A stretch of 52,991 nucleotides of DNA, from NCBI GenBank assembly GCA_030447415.1, contig JAUJOZ010000036.1, positions 1-52,991 on the forward strand, written 5' to 3'. Source of the stretch: Thermomicrobiales bacterium. Its GTDB lineage: Bacteria > Chloroflexota > Chloroflexia > Thermomicrobiales > UBA6265. Of the stretch, positions 16,277 to 25,276 are shown in pieces. Below the pieces are notes generated by a model. It ran no database searches, was not told the DNA's origin, and was given only the letters and a program-made list of their open reading frames with translations. The position numbers and the translations under genes are program-made. Numbering within the stretch: the first letter of the stretch is position 1; each line of letters begins with the position of its first letter.

Positions 16277-17677
16277 TCAATCCTCGCCTGGCGCTGTCGC
16301 GCTCGCCGGTTCGGTTTCGGGGGTGCGGGTCAGGGCGGGGGAGGGGGTGCTGGTGCTGTCCAGGGTCCGCTCGCCGGCGTGGGCCAGTGCGGGGGCGGGC
16401 GGTGCGCCCGGGACACGCTGGCGGGCGATGTCGATGCGTTGGGTTAGCAGGATCGAGATGAGGACGAAGACCGTGCCGAACAGGAAGGGGAACTGGTAGC
16501 CGAGCCGCGTCCAGAGAGCGGCGCCGACGATCGGGACGACGATGGCCGTCAGGTGGGCGAGGGAGATGCCCATCGCCAGGCTGGGGGCGAGGTCCTCGCG
16601 GCGGCAGATCTTGCGCAGATACGTCGTGGTGCCGATCGAGAAGAGGAAGAGGAAGTTATAGCCGAGGTAAGTCAGGTACAGCAGCCAGACGTTGCGGGAA
16701 AAGGCGAAGCCGAGGAAGACGACGAGGTGCAGGGAATAGCCGACGGTCAGCATCCGCTTCTCGCCGTAGCGGTCGACCAGGCGGCCGATCCAGGCGCCGG
16801 TGCGCCAGTTGATCAGGGCCGAGACGATGAGGAGGGTGGTCAGGGCGCGGGCGTTGACGCGGAACTCCTCGACCAGGACAAAGGGGGCGAAGGCGAAATA
16901 GATCTGCATACGTGAGCCGTCGAGGAAGGAGAGGACGTAGTAGAGCCCGTACTCGCGGCGCCAGGTGCTGGCGGGGGCGGCGCGGGCGACGGCCCGGGCG
17001 TCCTCGGAAACGGGAAAGCGGGCGATGGTGATGGCGCCGATCAGACCGGCGATGCCCGAGACGACGAAGAGCCCGCGCAGCCACGAACCCTGGTTGGCGC
17101 GAAGGTCGCCGGTGAAGTGCTCGACGCCGAGGAGCAACGCCAGGACGAGGACCATGGCGATGACGGTCCCGGCGAAACCGATGGCCCGGAAGCGGCCGAG
17201 GACGCTCCCCTCCTCGCCCGGACGAGCGAGGGACAGGCCGAGCGCGTCCTGGAGCTGGAGCCAGGAGTGGAAGCCGACGCTGGCGACGAGGGAAGGCACG
17301 ATCAGGCCGGGGAACGAGCCGGCGCTGGCGAAGGCGACGTAGCCGACGCCCATGATGGCGAGGGAGAGGCTGGTGGCGCGGGCCATCCCAAGCCGGAGGA
17401 GGGCGGCGGCGACGAAGATGAGGAGGAAGCCGGGCAGCTCGCGGATCGCGATCAGATAGCCGTTGAGCGAGCCGTTCATGCCGATCTCGTCCCGGAAGAA
17501 GTTGGGTGAGATGGCTTGCGTCACGTTGAGGGCGAGGGTGGCGGCGAAGGTGGTCACCGCCAGCAGGGCGAAGCCGCGCCGGAGCTGGCCGGCGTCGAGG
17601 GTAGGTGCGGCGGGAGCGACCGCGGATGGTGCGGCCGGGGCGCGCTGAGCGGTGATCGCGGACGAACCGGAAGCCAA
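16277..17677 (-). CDS. major facilitator superfamily transporter
   Basis: A 466-residue membrane protein with about twelve hydrophobic segments, starting with GFALLAVTTFAATLALNV and ending with FPFLFGTVFVLISILLTQRI. Short cytoplasmic loops contain RLGMARA and GRLVDRYGEKRM, the latter at the expected position of an MFS loop motif D-R-x-G-x-R/K. The substrate cannot be told. The open frame extends upstream, but the TTG at 17677 has GGAGGG 4-9 nt before it and no other good start lies near the first helix. The C-terminal Ser/Pro/Thr tail contains ALAHAGERTLDS, a motif repeated near 9532. Transcribed in the same direction as NDH-2, 236 nt upstream. Confidence 0.85.
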   Translation of the reverse strand: MASGSSAITAQRAPAAPSAVAPAAPTLDAGQLRRGFALLAVTTFAATLALNVTQAISPNFFRDEIGMNGSLNGYLIAIRELPGFLLIFVAAALLRLGMARATSLSLAIMGVGYVAFASAGSFPGLIVPSLVASVGFHSWLQLQDALGLSLARPGEEGSVLGRFRAIGFAGTVIAMVLVLALLLGVEHFTGDLRANQGSWLRGLFVVSGIAGLIGAITIARFPVSEDARAVARAAPASTWRREYGLYYVLSFLDGSRMQIYFAFAPFVLVEEFRVNARALTTLLIVSALINWRTGAWIGRLVDRYGEKRMLTVGYSLHLVVFLGFAFSRNVWLLYLTYLGYNFLFLFSIGTTTYLRKICRREDLAPSLAMGISLAHLTAIVVPIVGAALWTRLGYQFPFLFGTVFVLISILLTQRIDIARQRVPGAPPAPALAHAGERTLDSTSTPSPALTRTPETEPASATAPGED

Positions 17678-17838
17678 GAAACCCTCCGCGGGGTGGTCGA
17701 GCGGCCGGGCGGGGGACCGGCGGTGCAACCTCCATGCCCGTCTCAAGTTTACGCGACGGTCGGACGCCGGGGCAGGACTTCGACGGCCGGGAGAGACCCC
17801 GGTCGAGCACCGCGAGCGGGGGAGCCGGAACGCGGAGC

Positions 17839-17859
17839 GTGTCGGGGGCGGACCGACAC
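17839..17859 (-). terminator. 7-bp hairpin downstream of NDH-2
   Basis: GTGTCGG (17839-17845) pairs with CCGACAC (17853-17859) around a 7-nt loop. It lies about 55 nt beyond the NDH-2 stop on the minus strand and upstream of the MFS gene. No U-run follows, so termination is only suggested. Confidence 0.35.
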
Positions 17860-17912
17860 GGACACGAAGCACCCGGTCCCTATCATCCGCTGGCCGCCTT
17901 GCCGTCTTAGCC

Positions 17913-19241
17913 TTACGGCCTCCGGGGCGCGGGCGCGGTTTCGGTGATGAGGCGGGCGCCGCGCTGGAGGGTGAGGTAGGACCAGAGCCACTGGACTGAG
18001 ACAACGATCCGGTTGCGGTAGCCGATCAGGTTGAAGACGTGGACGACGGCCCATGCTAGCCAGGCGGGGAAGCCCCAGAGCTTGAGCCCCTTGATGTCGG
18101 CCACCGCCGAGTTGCGCCCGATCGTCGCCATGTTGCCGCGGTCGCGGTAGCGGAAGGGCCGGCTCGGCTGCCCCTCGAGTGCGCGCGCGATGTTCCCCGC
18201 CGCCCACTGCCCTTGCTGGATGGCGACCGGCGCGATGCCGGGGAGGGGACGACCTTTGGCGTCGGTCATGGCGGCTAGGTCGCCGACGACGAACGCTTCC
18301 GGGTGACCCGGGACGGAGAGGTCGCGCTCGACCAGCACCCGGCCGGCGCGGTCGAGGGGAACGCCCAGCGTGCGTCCCAGCGGGGACGCGGTGACGCCGG
18401 CGGCCCAGAGGACGGTGCCCGCGGCGATCGCCTCTTCCCCGAGCCGGACCAGGCCCGGCTCGATGGCGGTGACGGCGGCGCCGGTGCGGACGCGCACGCC
18501 GAGCCGTCGGAGTGCCTCGTCCGCCTTGGGCGCCAGTCGCTCGGAGAAGGTGGGGAGAATGCGAGGCCCGGCCTCCAGCAGGACGACGTTGGCGTGGGTG
18601 GGGTCGATGTGGTCGAAGTCCCGCGCCATCGCGAAGCGCGCGATCTCGGCGATGGCGCCGGCGAGCTCGACCCCGGTGGGGCCGGCGCCGACCACGACGA
18701 AGGTGAGCATCGCGTCCCGGCGCGTCGGGTCGGTGGTCCGCTCCGCCTCCTCGAACGCCAGCAGCACCCGGCGGCGGATGTCGAGCGCATCTTCGAGGCT
18801 CTTGAGGCCCGGGGCGAAGCGTTCCCACTCGTCGTGGCCGAAGTAGGCGTGGCGTGTGCCGACCGCCAGGATCAGGTAGTCGTAGCCGAGTCGCTGCTCG
18901 CCCCCGGCGGCCAGGATCACCTCCCGTGCCGCGAGGTCGACCGCTGTCACCTCGGCCAGCAGGACCGTGACATTCTCCTGGCGGCGGAGGATGGTGCGGA
19001 TTGGGGAGGCGATGTCGGCCGGGGAGAGGACGGCCGTGGCGACCTGGTAGAGGAGCGGCTGGAAGAGGTGGTGGTTGCGGCGGTCGACCACCGTGACGCG
19101 TACCGGCTGCCCGGCGAGCGCTCGTGCGGCGTAGAGTCCGCCGAAGCCGCCGCCGACGATGACGACGTGCGGCTGGCGCTTCGGCTCCACCGCGGGCACG
19201 GGCGCTGGCACGGCGGCGGCCGGCGATGCTGGCGTCTCCAA
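17913..19241 (-). CDS. ndh: type II NADH dehydrogenase (NDH-2), FAD-dependent
   Basis: A 442-residue flavoprotein. The FAD-binding dinucleotide fold begins HVVIVGGGFGGLYAARAL at about residue 25, followed by DRRNHHLFQPLLYQVAT, a hallmark of NDH-2. A second fold for NADH is VVVGAGPTGVELAGAIAE near residue 170, and the second FAD motif is AFVVGDLAA near 300. The C-terminus has amphipathic and hydrophobic helices (WLAWAVVHVFNLIGYRNR) suited to membrane attachment. The enzyme passes electrons from NADH to quinone without pumping protons. The start is TTG 19241, preceded by a GGGGGAGG stretch. A stretch of Ala/Pro residues precedes the fold. No neighbouring respiratory genes are seen. Confidence 0.93.
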   Translation of the reverse strand: METPASPAAAVPAPVPAVEPKRQPHVVIVGGGFGGLYAARALAGQPVRVTVVDRRNHHLFQPLLYQVATAVLSPADIASPIRTILRRQENVTVLLAEVTAVDLAAREVILAAGGEQRLGYDYLILAVGTRHAYFGHDEWERFAPGLKSLEDALDIRRRVLLAFEEAERTTDPTRRDAMLTFVVVGAGPTGVELAGAIAEIARFAMARDFDHIDPTHANVVLLEAGPRILPTFSERLAPKADEALRRLGVRVRTGAAVTAIEPGLVRLGEEAIAAGTVLWAAGVTASPLGRTLGVPLDRAGRVLVERDLSVPGHPEAFVVGDLAAMTDAKGRPLPGIAPVAIQQGQWAAGNIARALEGQPSRPFRYRDRGNMATIGRNSAVADIKGLKLWGFPAWLAWAVVHVFNLIGYRNRIVVSVQWLWSYLTLQRGARLITETAPAPRRP

Positions 19242-19547
19242 CGTCCTCCCCCTCCCGCCTCGAACCGCGCGGTCACTGGACCGAGCCTACCAACGGGGCC
19301 GAGCGCCGCGCAAGGACAGCGCCACCGGGGACCGGTGGGCCGGATGAACGGACGAGTGCCCTCCCGGCGTCTCTGCCCGGCGGACATGAAGTGGCTTCGT
19401 GCGCCGAGGGTGGCGGGACGCTCCTCCCAGACCGCGGCGTCCGTCCGACGTGGCGCCGTGGCGTCGGGCCGCGGCAGGGCCGACCGCAAGGTGCCCGCCT
19501 GCCTCTCGCTCGCGACGGCCTCCGCCGCGTGGAGTCGCTTGTGGCCG
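19242..19547. other. divergent intergenic region between NDH-2 and the leader unit
   Basis: About 300 bases with no recognisable coding frame. It separates the minus-strand NDH-2 start from the plus-strand promoter at 19548. I did not find convincing hexamers for NDH-2. Confidence 0.4.
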
Positions 19548-19576
19548 TTGACAGAAGGGCACCTGCCCCCTATGAT
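19548..19576 (+). promoter_or_regulatory. near-consensus sigma-70 promoter
   Basis: A perfect -35 TTGACA (19548-19553) is followed after exactly 17 nt by TATGAT (19571-19576), five of six matches to the -10 consensus. Transcription would begin near 19583. This is the best promoter I see in the window. It drives the leader that ends in the terminator at 19789-19831 and, by readthrough, the ABC exporter. Confidence 0.8.
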
Positions 19577-19630
19577 GGCCGCCTGGCCCCAACCGCGGGG
19601 GCCGAGACAGTTTGTCATGGAGAACCGGGT

Positions 19631-19762
19631 GTGAGCTGGTTCCCGATCAACCGCCGGACCACGGGCGGCCCCATCGAGGGCGGCGCGTGGCTGCGCCTGC
19701 GCGACGCAGGCCTCGCGGCCGATGATCGGGGCCGGAGTCTGCCCGGAAGCTGGGAAACGTGA
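19631..19762 (+). CDS. 43-residue candidate leader peptide or small protein
   Basis: A GTG at 19631 with GGAG 8-9 nt upstream opens a 43-codon frame ending in TGA 19760-19762. It lies wholly between the strong promoter (19548-19576) and the intrinsic terminator (19789-19831). The peptide starts with SWFPINRRTTGG and is Arg/Gly-rich with three Trp. It has no membrane segment. It could be a translated leader whose ribosome progress controls the terminator, an independent small protein, or chance coding inside a structured RNA. Confidence 0.4.
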   Translation: MSWFPINRRTTGGPIEGGAWLRLRDAGLAADDRGRSLPGSWET

Positions 19763-19788
19763 GCGAACGCCGCTCCCAAGCGCTTCCC

Positions 19789-19831
19789 AACCGCGGGCAG
19801 AGAGTCGAAATCTCGCCCGCGGTTTTTGTTT
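19789..19831 (+). terminator. intrinsic terminator inside the ABC exporter leader
   Basis: AACCGCGGGC (19789-19798) pairs perfectly with GCCCGCGGTT (19815-19824), and TTTGTTTG follows at once. This is a classical rho-independent terminator on the plus strand. It stands about 50 nt before the exporter ATPase start rather than after it, and so separates the promoter at 19548 from the exporter genes. Confidence 0.82.
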
Positions 19832-19880
19832 GTCCCGAAGGGTCGGGCGCGGGGGCGAGGGCACCAACACGGAGGAGACC

Positions 19881-20783
19881 ATGCTCACCCAAGAGCGCGT
19901 GCACGAACAACTGATGCCCTCGCCGCTGGTTGCCGTAGTCCAAGGCTTCGCCGACGACGCGGTGGTCGTCGACGAGATCTCCAAGGTCTTCGTCCGCAAG
20001 TCCAGGTTCCGGCGGCCGGGGCAGGCGGCGAAGGAGCGTAAGGAGGTCCGGGCCGTCGACGATGTCTCGTTCACGGTCCGGCGCAACGAGATCTTCGGCA
20101 TCCTCGGCGCCAACGGCTCCGGCAAGTCGACCCTGATCCGGATGATGTCGACCCTGCTGATCCCGGACCACGGCCGGATCCGCGTCTTCGACTTCGATGT
20201 CCGCAAGGACGAGCGCGAGGTCAAGCGGCTGATCAACCGCGTCTCGGTCGAGGCGTCGTTCTTCAAGAAGCTGTCGCCGATGGAGAACCTGCGCTACGCG
20301 CTACGCCTCTACGGCCGGAGCGGCGCGGGGGTGCGGCAGGAGATCGTCGAGGTCCTGCAGATGCTCGGCATCGAGCCGGACCGGATCGGGCAGCCGCTGG
20401 AGCAGCTCTCGCGCGGCATGCAGCAGAAGGTGGCGATCGCCCGTGCGTTTCTGACGGCGCCGGTGCTGCTGCTGCTGGACGAGCCGACGACCGGTCTGGA
20501 CCCGCGGTCGAAGAAGGACGTCCAGGCGTTCGTCCACCGGCTGCGGAACGAGCACGACGCGACGATCATCCTCTGCAGCCACGACATGAACGAGGCCGAG
20601 GAGCTGTGCGACCGAATCGCCGTGCTCGATAAGGGACGGCTGGTGGCGCTCGACACGGTCGACGGCCTGAAGCGATCGGTCGGAATCGAGATGGGCGATC
20701 CGAACCCGACGTTGGAGGATGTCTTCATCCACCTCACGGGCCGCGGGATCGATGACGTGGACGAAGAGGCCGAGGAGCAGTAG
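19881..20783 (+). CDS. ABC exporter ATP-binding protein (DrrA/NodI type)
   Basis: A 300-residue ATPase. Walker A is LGANGSGKSTLIRM, the Q-loop region follows, the signature reads LSRGMQQKVAIARA, Walker B is [16 protein letters not shown], and the switch His is in CSHDMNEAEEL. The N-terminal 30 residues before VVVDEISKVF are family-variable. ATG 19881 follows GGAGGAG by 3-4 nt. The ABC-2 permease gene lies 144 nt downstream, so together they form an exporter of the drug, polysaccharide or lipid type. Expression seems to depend on readthrough of the terminator at 19789-19831. The substrate cannot be predicted from the sequence. Confidence 0.9.
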   Translation: MLTQERVHEQLMPSPLVAVVQGFADDAVVVDEISKVFVRKSRFRRPGQAAKERKEVRAVDDVSFTVRRNEIFGILGANGSGKSTLIRMMSTLLIPDHGRIRVFDFDVRKDEREVKRLINRVSVEASFFKKLSPMENLRYALRLYGRSGAGVRQEIVEVLQMLGIEPDRIGQPLEQLSRGMQQKVAIARAFLTAPVLLLLDEPTTGLDPRSKKDVQAFVHRLRNEHDATIILCSHDMNEAEELCDRIAVLDKGRLVALDTVDGLKRSVGIEMGDPNPTLEDVFIHLTGRGIDDVDEEAEEQ

Positions 20784-20785
20784 TC

Positions 20786-20904
20786 GGGAGTCAGGAGACA
20801 AGGGTCACGAGTCAAGAGCCGGGAGCCGCGACCGGGGATGAACCGTCGGGCTCCCCCGCGGGTCACGTGGACCGCTCATGCTTGACGTCTGACTCCTGGC
20901 TCCC
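20786..20904. repeat. imperfect inverted repeat between ABC exporter genes
   Basis: GGGAGTCAGGAG (20786-20797) matches the reverse complement of CTCCTGGCTCCC (20893-20904) at 11 of 12 positions. The arms continue as loosely repeated words such as GAGTC, GAGCC and CAAGAG. It fills the 144-nt spacer inside a two-gene operon. A similar spacer palindrome occurs at 45238-45335. Confidence 0.5.
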
Positions 20905-20927
20905 AACTCCCGCAGGGAGGAACCGAT

Positions 20928-21812
20928 ATGGTAGGGACAGCACGACCGAGGCCGAACCCGATCGGCGGGGCCGGTCTTTGGCACGAGGTGCGGGCGTCGT
21001 ACGCCTTCGTGGAGCGCAACTTCTACATCGTGCGACGCTACTGGGGCTGGGAGCTGGCGTTCCTGGTCTTCAACGTCGCCTCATCGCTGAGCGTGCTCTA
21101 CATCGGCGAGGCGCAGAACCGGGAAGCCGCCGCCGCGCCGGGGGCCGGACAGGGAGGGGGACAGACCCAGGACCTCGTCCTCTATCTCGGCATCGGCACG
21201 CTGGTGTGGTCGTATCTGCGCTCGGTCTTCTCCAACATCAGCGAGATGATCTCCTGGGAGCGGTGGGAGGGGACGATCGAGTACACGATGATGGCGCCGA
21301 TCTCCCGGCTCACCCATATGCTGGGGGTGTCGATCTTCAGCATCTTCTACGGCATCCTGCGCACGGGGCTGCTGCTGGGGGCGCTGGCGCTCTTCTTCGA
21401 CGTCGACCTGGGTGGGGCCAACCTCCCGGGCGCCCTCGTCGTCATCCTGGCCGGTAGCCTGAGCTTTATCGGCGTGGGGATCATGGCGGCGGTGTTGCCG
21501 CTGCTCTTCCCGGAGCGAGGCGAGGAGATGACCTTCGTCATCTCGTCGATCCTGCTGCTTGTCTCGGGCGTCTATTACCCGATCGACGTGCTGCCGGTCT
21601 GGATGCAGCAGATGGCTCGCATCTCGCCCGCGACCTACGTCCTGGATGGGATGCGGGCGACGATCCTGGAGGGCCGGTCGACCCTGGAGCTCGGCCGCTA
21701 CCTCTGGCCGATTGCCCTGATCGGCGTCCTCGCCGTGCCGCTGGGTATCGCCGTCTTCACCTGGGCCGAGCGCTACGCGAAGCGGAGCGGCCGCCTCAAG
21801 CGGAGCGGGTAG
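20928..21812 (+). CDS. ABC-2 type exporter permease
   Basis: A 294-residue membrane protein with about six hydrophobic segments: WGWELAFLVFNVASSLSVLY, then YLGIGTLVWSYLRSVF, ILRTGLLLGALALFF, ALVVILAGSLSFIGVGIMAA, FVISSILLLVSGVYYPI and LWPIALIGVLAVPLGIAVF. The motif YYPIDVLPVWMQQMARISPATYVLDGMR matches the conserved late region of ABC-2 permeases. It starts at ATG 20928 after GGGAGG. It is the channel partner of the ATPase at 19881-20783. Downstream lie convergent minus-strand genes. Confidence 0.9.
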   Translation: MVGTARPRPNPIGGAGLWHEVRASYAFVERNFYIVRRYWGWELAFLVFNVASSLSVLYIGEAQNREAAAAPGAGQGGGQTQDLVLYLGIGTLVWSYLRSVFSNISEMISWERWEGTIEYTMMAPISRLTHMLGVSIFSIFYGILRTGLLLGALALFFDVDLGGANLPGALVVILAGSLSFIGVGIMAAVLPLLFPERGEEMTFVISSILLLVSGVYYPIDVLPVWMQQMARISPATYVLDGMRATILEGRSTLELGRYLWPIALIGVLAVPLGIAVFTWAERYAKRSGRLKRSG

Positions 21813-21959
21813 GAACCGGGTCGAGGAGTCGAGGCATCAAGGTGAACGGGGACGAGGGCGCGGCGTGCCGTGCCCTCGTCGCAGCGCCGGCCGAGCATTG
21901 CCCGAGTCCACCCGTCCTCGACAACCCCCTCGCTCCTGACGCCTGGACGGCCCGACTCG

Positions 21960-23215
21960 TCAGCAGGGGCACGAGTAGCGGCGCTCGCCGAAGGCAGTCT
22001 GGAGCGCGCGGTAGAACGGCTCTGGGTCGGCTGGGTCGAGGACGGCATCGGTGATTCCCTCCCCCACTTCGCCGGCGATCAAGCGCAGCCAGCGGTCGCG
22101 CCCAATCGGGTCGGTCGGCTGCATCGCCTGCCCCCCGGCGCGAAGCGGGACGTAGTCCTTGAGGGAGACCCAAATGACGTCGGGTCGAAGCCCGTCCGGC
22201 CCGGTCGTCCCGTCCCCGCCATCGACCGCCTCGGCGTAGACGAGCCACGGGAGGTCAACACCGGCCGCGATCGGGAGCCCGACCCACTTCCACGGCCGGG
22301 TGTTGACGTCGAGCAGTTTCCATTCCCCATCTCGGGGGTCGCGCAGGAACTCGACCTCGGCGATGCCGTGATAGCCGAGGCGGCGGAGGATCGCCACGGC
22401 GTGCGCCTCCAACTCAGGGCGCTCAACGCTCCGGGCCAGGCAGGTCGTCCCGAACCCGGGCGGATAGATCTCCAGCCGCTGCCCGACGAACGTGCCGAGC
22501 GCGCGGCCGTCCGGCGCCAGTGCCGCTCCCACCATGACGTAGTCATCGCCGGTGGCGGGGAGGATTTCCTGCGCCAGCAGCCCGAACGCCGCCCCCTCGG
22601 CCTGCCGCCGCCGGAAGTCGTCGGCGTCCTCGACGACGAAGAGGTTGGCGCCGAAGGCGTCGTAAAAGGGGCGCTTCGCGGCGGGCTTGAGAATGCAGGG
22701 AAAGCCGATCTCGGTGGCGACCCGCTCCAGGTCGGCATCACGCGTGTCGATCGTGCGCGGGATGGGGATCCCGTCGGCGTGCGCTTCCCGGTACAGCTCC
22801 GACTTGTCGAGGATGCGGCGGATCACGGCGTCCGTGGCGAAGGGTAGACGAACGACGCGGCGAGCCGCTCCCGGTGGGCACTCATCGCCAGCACCCATTC
22901 GTCCATGCAGCCGAAGAGCACCGCCGGTCGCGCTAGCTGCTGGCCGATGGCCTCGAGGTCGGCGACAAACTCGCGCTCCTGGCCGATCGGGTCGTGGCAG
23001 ACCGCCGCCGCCACGAGCGCGTTCGAGCCGAGGGCCAGGCCGTTCGGCTCCCGGTCCAATCCGATCACGGGCACACCGCGGCGGGCCAGGGAGCGGGCGA
23101 CCGCGAGGCCGGTGATGTGTGCGTTGCAGACGATGGCGGCTGGCCGGTCGATCGCGTTGGCTGCCGCCGCGATCTCGCGGGCGTCGAGGCGGGCGTTCAG
23201 GAGCGGCGGCGCCAT
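21960..23215 (-). CDS. ATP-grasp carboxylate-amine ligase-like protein, one frameshift
   Basis: About 418 residues once the frames are joined. The N-terminal part (start 23215) has an AIVCNAHITGLAVARSLARRG fold and ends near ERLAASF. The second frame continues as VVRLPFATDAVIRRILDKSELY, then FPCILKPAAKRPFYDAF, QEILPATGDDYVMVG and EVEFLRDPRDGEWKLLDVNTRPWKW. The KP lysine and the E-x-D-x-N-x-R metal/ATP triad are those of ATP-grasp enzymes that join a carboxylate to an amine or similar nucleophile. The break is a single-base shift near 22850. GAAGGG upstream supports ATG 23215. Relatives include D-aspartate ligase-like and polyglutamyl-type enzymes; the substrates here are unknown. Confidence 0.78.
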
Positions 23216-23340
23216 GGCGACCCTTCGTAGAGACCAGGTGTTGCGTGTGGGCGAGCGGGCTGGCGGTTTTTGGGGGAGGGGCATGACCTGGCGGCGTGTG
23301 CCCATCCCCCTGTGCCCAGGACCGAGCACGCGGGCCCCGT

Positions 23341-24214
23341 CTACGGCCCCTTCTCAATCGGGACGTTCACCATGCTGCCGTACTCGGTCCAGGAGCCGTC
23401 GTAGTTGCGGACGTCCGGATAGCCGAGCAGGTACTTGAGCACGAACCAGGTGTGGCTGGAGCGCTCGCCGATGCGGCAGTAGGCGATCACGCTCTTGTCC
23501 GGGGTGATCCCCTCGCCCTCGTAGAGCGGGCGCGCAGCTCGTCCGGCGTCTTGAAGGTGCCGTCCGGATTCGCCGCCTTGCCCCAGGGGATGTTGCGCGC
23601 GCCCTTGACGTGGCCGCCGCGCGCGCCCCTCCTGCGGGTAGCCCATCATGTGGATCACCTCGCCGGTGTACTCCTGGGGCGAGCGGACGTCAACCAGCGC
23701 CGGCGCGGCGGCAGCCATCGCCAGCACGTCGTCGCGGAAGGCGCGGATCGAGGGGTCGGGGTCCTTGGCCGTGTAGGTCGTCGGCGGGTAGGAGGGTATC
23801 TCGCGGGTGTACGCGCGACCCTCGCCCTCCCACTTGGTGCGGCCGCCGTCCATGATCCGGCAATCGTCGTGACCGTAGTACTTGAACAGCCAGAAGGTGT
23901 AGCAGGCGTACCAGTTGTTCTTGTCGCCGTAGAAGACGAACTGGTCGTGTCGTTGGCGATGCCAGCTCGGCTCATCGGCGCTTCGAACCCGCCTTGTCGA
24001 CGAAGTCACGCGCCACCAGGTCCTGGAGGTCGGTGTACCAGTCGAGCTTGACGGCGCCGGGGATGTGACCGATGTCGTAGAGGAGGATGTCCTCGTCCGA
24101 CTCGACGATGCGGACGTTGGGATCCTGAAGATGCTCGGCGACCCACTCCGTGGAGACGAGCACGTCCGGGTGGGCGTAGCCGCGCGTTTGCTGTGCGACG
24201 TTGGTCGTAACCAT
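23341..24214 (-). pseudogene. thiosulfate/3-mercaptopyruvate sulfurtransferase (double rhodanese), four frameshifts
   Basis: A two-domain rhodanese, about 290 residues when joined. The start ATG 24214 has GAGGGG 8 nt upstream and gives [20 protein letters not shown]. Domain 1 includes [10 protein letters not shown]. Domain 2 includes [29 protein letters not shown] and the active-site loop [12 protein letters not shown] with its persulfide-forming Cys. Four frame changes, near 23990, 23950, 23630 and 23535, divide otherwise near-perfect family sequence. The enzyme would transfer sulfur to cyanide or thiol acceptors. Four indels in so conserved a gene is unusual for slow decay and may reflect consensus errors; compare its neighbours. 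Confidence 0.8.
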
Positions 24215-24414
24215 GGATCTTTCCCCTCACTTCGGCCGATGCCAGGATCGATGACCGGGATTGGCTGACGGCGCATGAGCGCGCGCTTGACCAAGTCTCG
24301 CGCCTCGGGAATTGTAGAGTTCTCTATCAACAAGTACAACGAAGCGATTGCTGCGTGGCTGCCCCGGATCACCAGGATGGCCATTGCCATGGCGCCGACG
24401 TTGCGGTCCGCTGA

Positions 24415-25276
24415 TCAGGTTGCGCACGTCCAGCGCGGGTGCGCCCGGCGCCCAGGGTCTTCTCGGCGACGCCGGTGGGAGCCCGACCCCATGCCATCCT
24501 TCGGGGATGTGCCTGCCGACGACTCGTGGGCCGCCCGCCGCCGCGCCTCGCTGCGACGCAGGGTGATTGAGCCGGCGACGAGGAGGAGGACGGTCGCGGC
24601 GATGAGGATGGCGAGGTCGAGCGCCACGCGCGTCGCCTAGCCCGAGGCCGCGGCGCATGCCGTTCCAACGCCTCGAAGGCGTACGTCAGCGGCAGCGCCC
24701 GTGCCACGCCCTCCAGCCCTTGCGGCAGGCGGTCCACGGGGACGAAGAGCCCACCGAGGAGGATCTGCGGCAGTACGACCGCCGGCAGGAACTGTACCGC
24801 CTGGAACTCGTTGCAGGCGAACGCGCTGAGGAACAGTCGAGCGCGATGCCGAACAGCGCCAGCACGATCACCAGCGGCAAGGCGCGCCCCAGCCCTCCGG
24901 CGTTCGGGAGATCGAGCGGCGAGACCGATCGTCCAGGTGATAGTCGCCTGGAGGATCGCCACCACGGTGAAGGCGAGCGCGTAGCCGACGATGAGGTCGC
25001 CGCGGCCGAGCGGCGAGGCCATCCAGGCGGTCGAGCGTGCCCTGCGTCCGCTCGCGCAACACCGCGATGGAGGTGACGACGAACATCAGGGTGAAGGGGA
25101 AGAGCCCGACCATGAGCGGACCGACCCGGTCGAAGCCGCCAGGGAGTTCGTCAACATCGCGTGCACCAGCCACAGCAGGCCCGGCGGCACGGCGAAGATG
25201 AGGCCAGCGTGCGGTGATCGCGCCGCAACTGGCGGAGGACGCGCACGATCACGGCCAGGGTGCGACTGCCGCTCAC
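24415..25276 (-). pseudogene. ABC-2 type permease, several frameshifts
   Basis: Starting from GTG 25276, which overlaps the upstream ATPase stop by 4 nt (GTGA), the pieces read as an ABC-2 permease: TLAVIVRVLRQLRRD, then PPGLLWLVHAMLTN, PLMVGLFPFTLMFVVTSIAV, LRERTQGTLDRL, GRGDLIVGYALAFTVVAILQ, LPLVIVLALFGIAL, FLPAVVLPQILLGGLFVPVD and DLAILIAATVLLLVAGSITL. At least four frame changes join these. The LRERTQGTLDRL-MxSPL block is the family's mid-protein hallmark. The last frame runs on to a stop at 24415 past the final helix, so the true end is uncertain. Confidence 0.72.

Larger units (their letters stand above)
19583..19831 (+). promoter_or_regulatory. structured leader RNA / candidate attenuator upstream of the ABC exporter
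   Basis: Between the promoter and the terminator the transcript can fold several hairpins: GGCCCC/GGGGCC (19585-19603) at the 5' end, GAACC/GGTTC around 19622-19645, GCCTGCG/CGCAGGC with a 3-nt loop inside the small frame near 19700, and a nested TGGGAA/TTCCCA stem immediately before the terminator. I see no second promoter between the terminator and the exporter ATG (19881). Exporter expression probably depends on reading through the terminator, so the leader would act as an attenuator or riboswitch-like element. I do not recognise a known riboswitch class. Confidence 0.5.
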
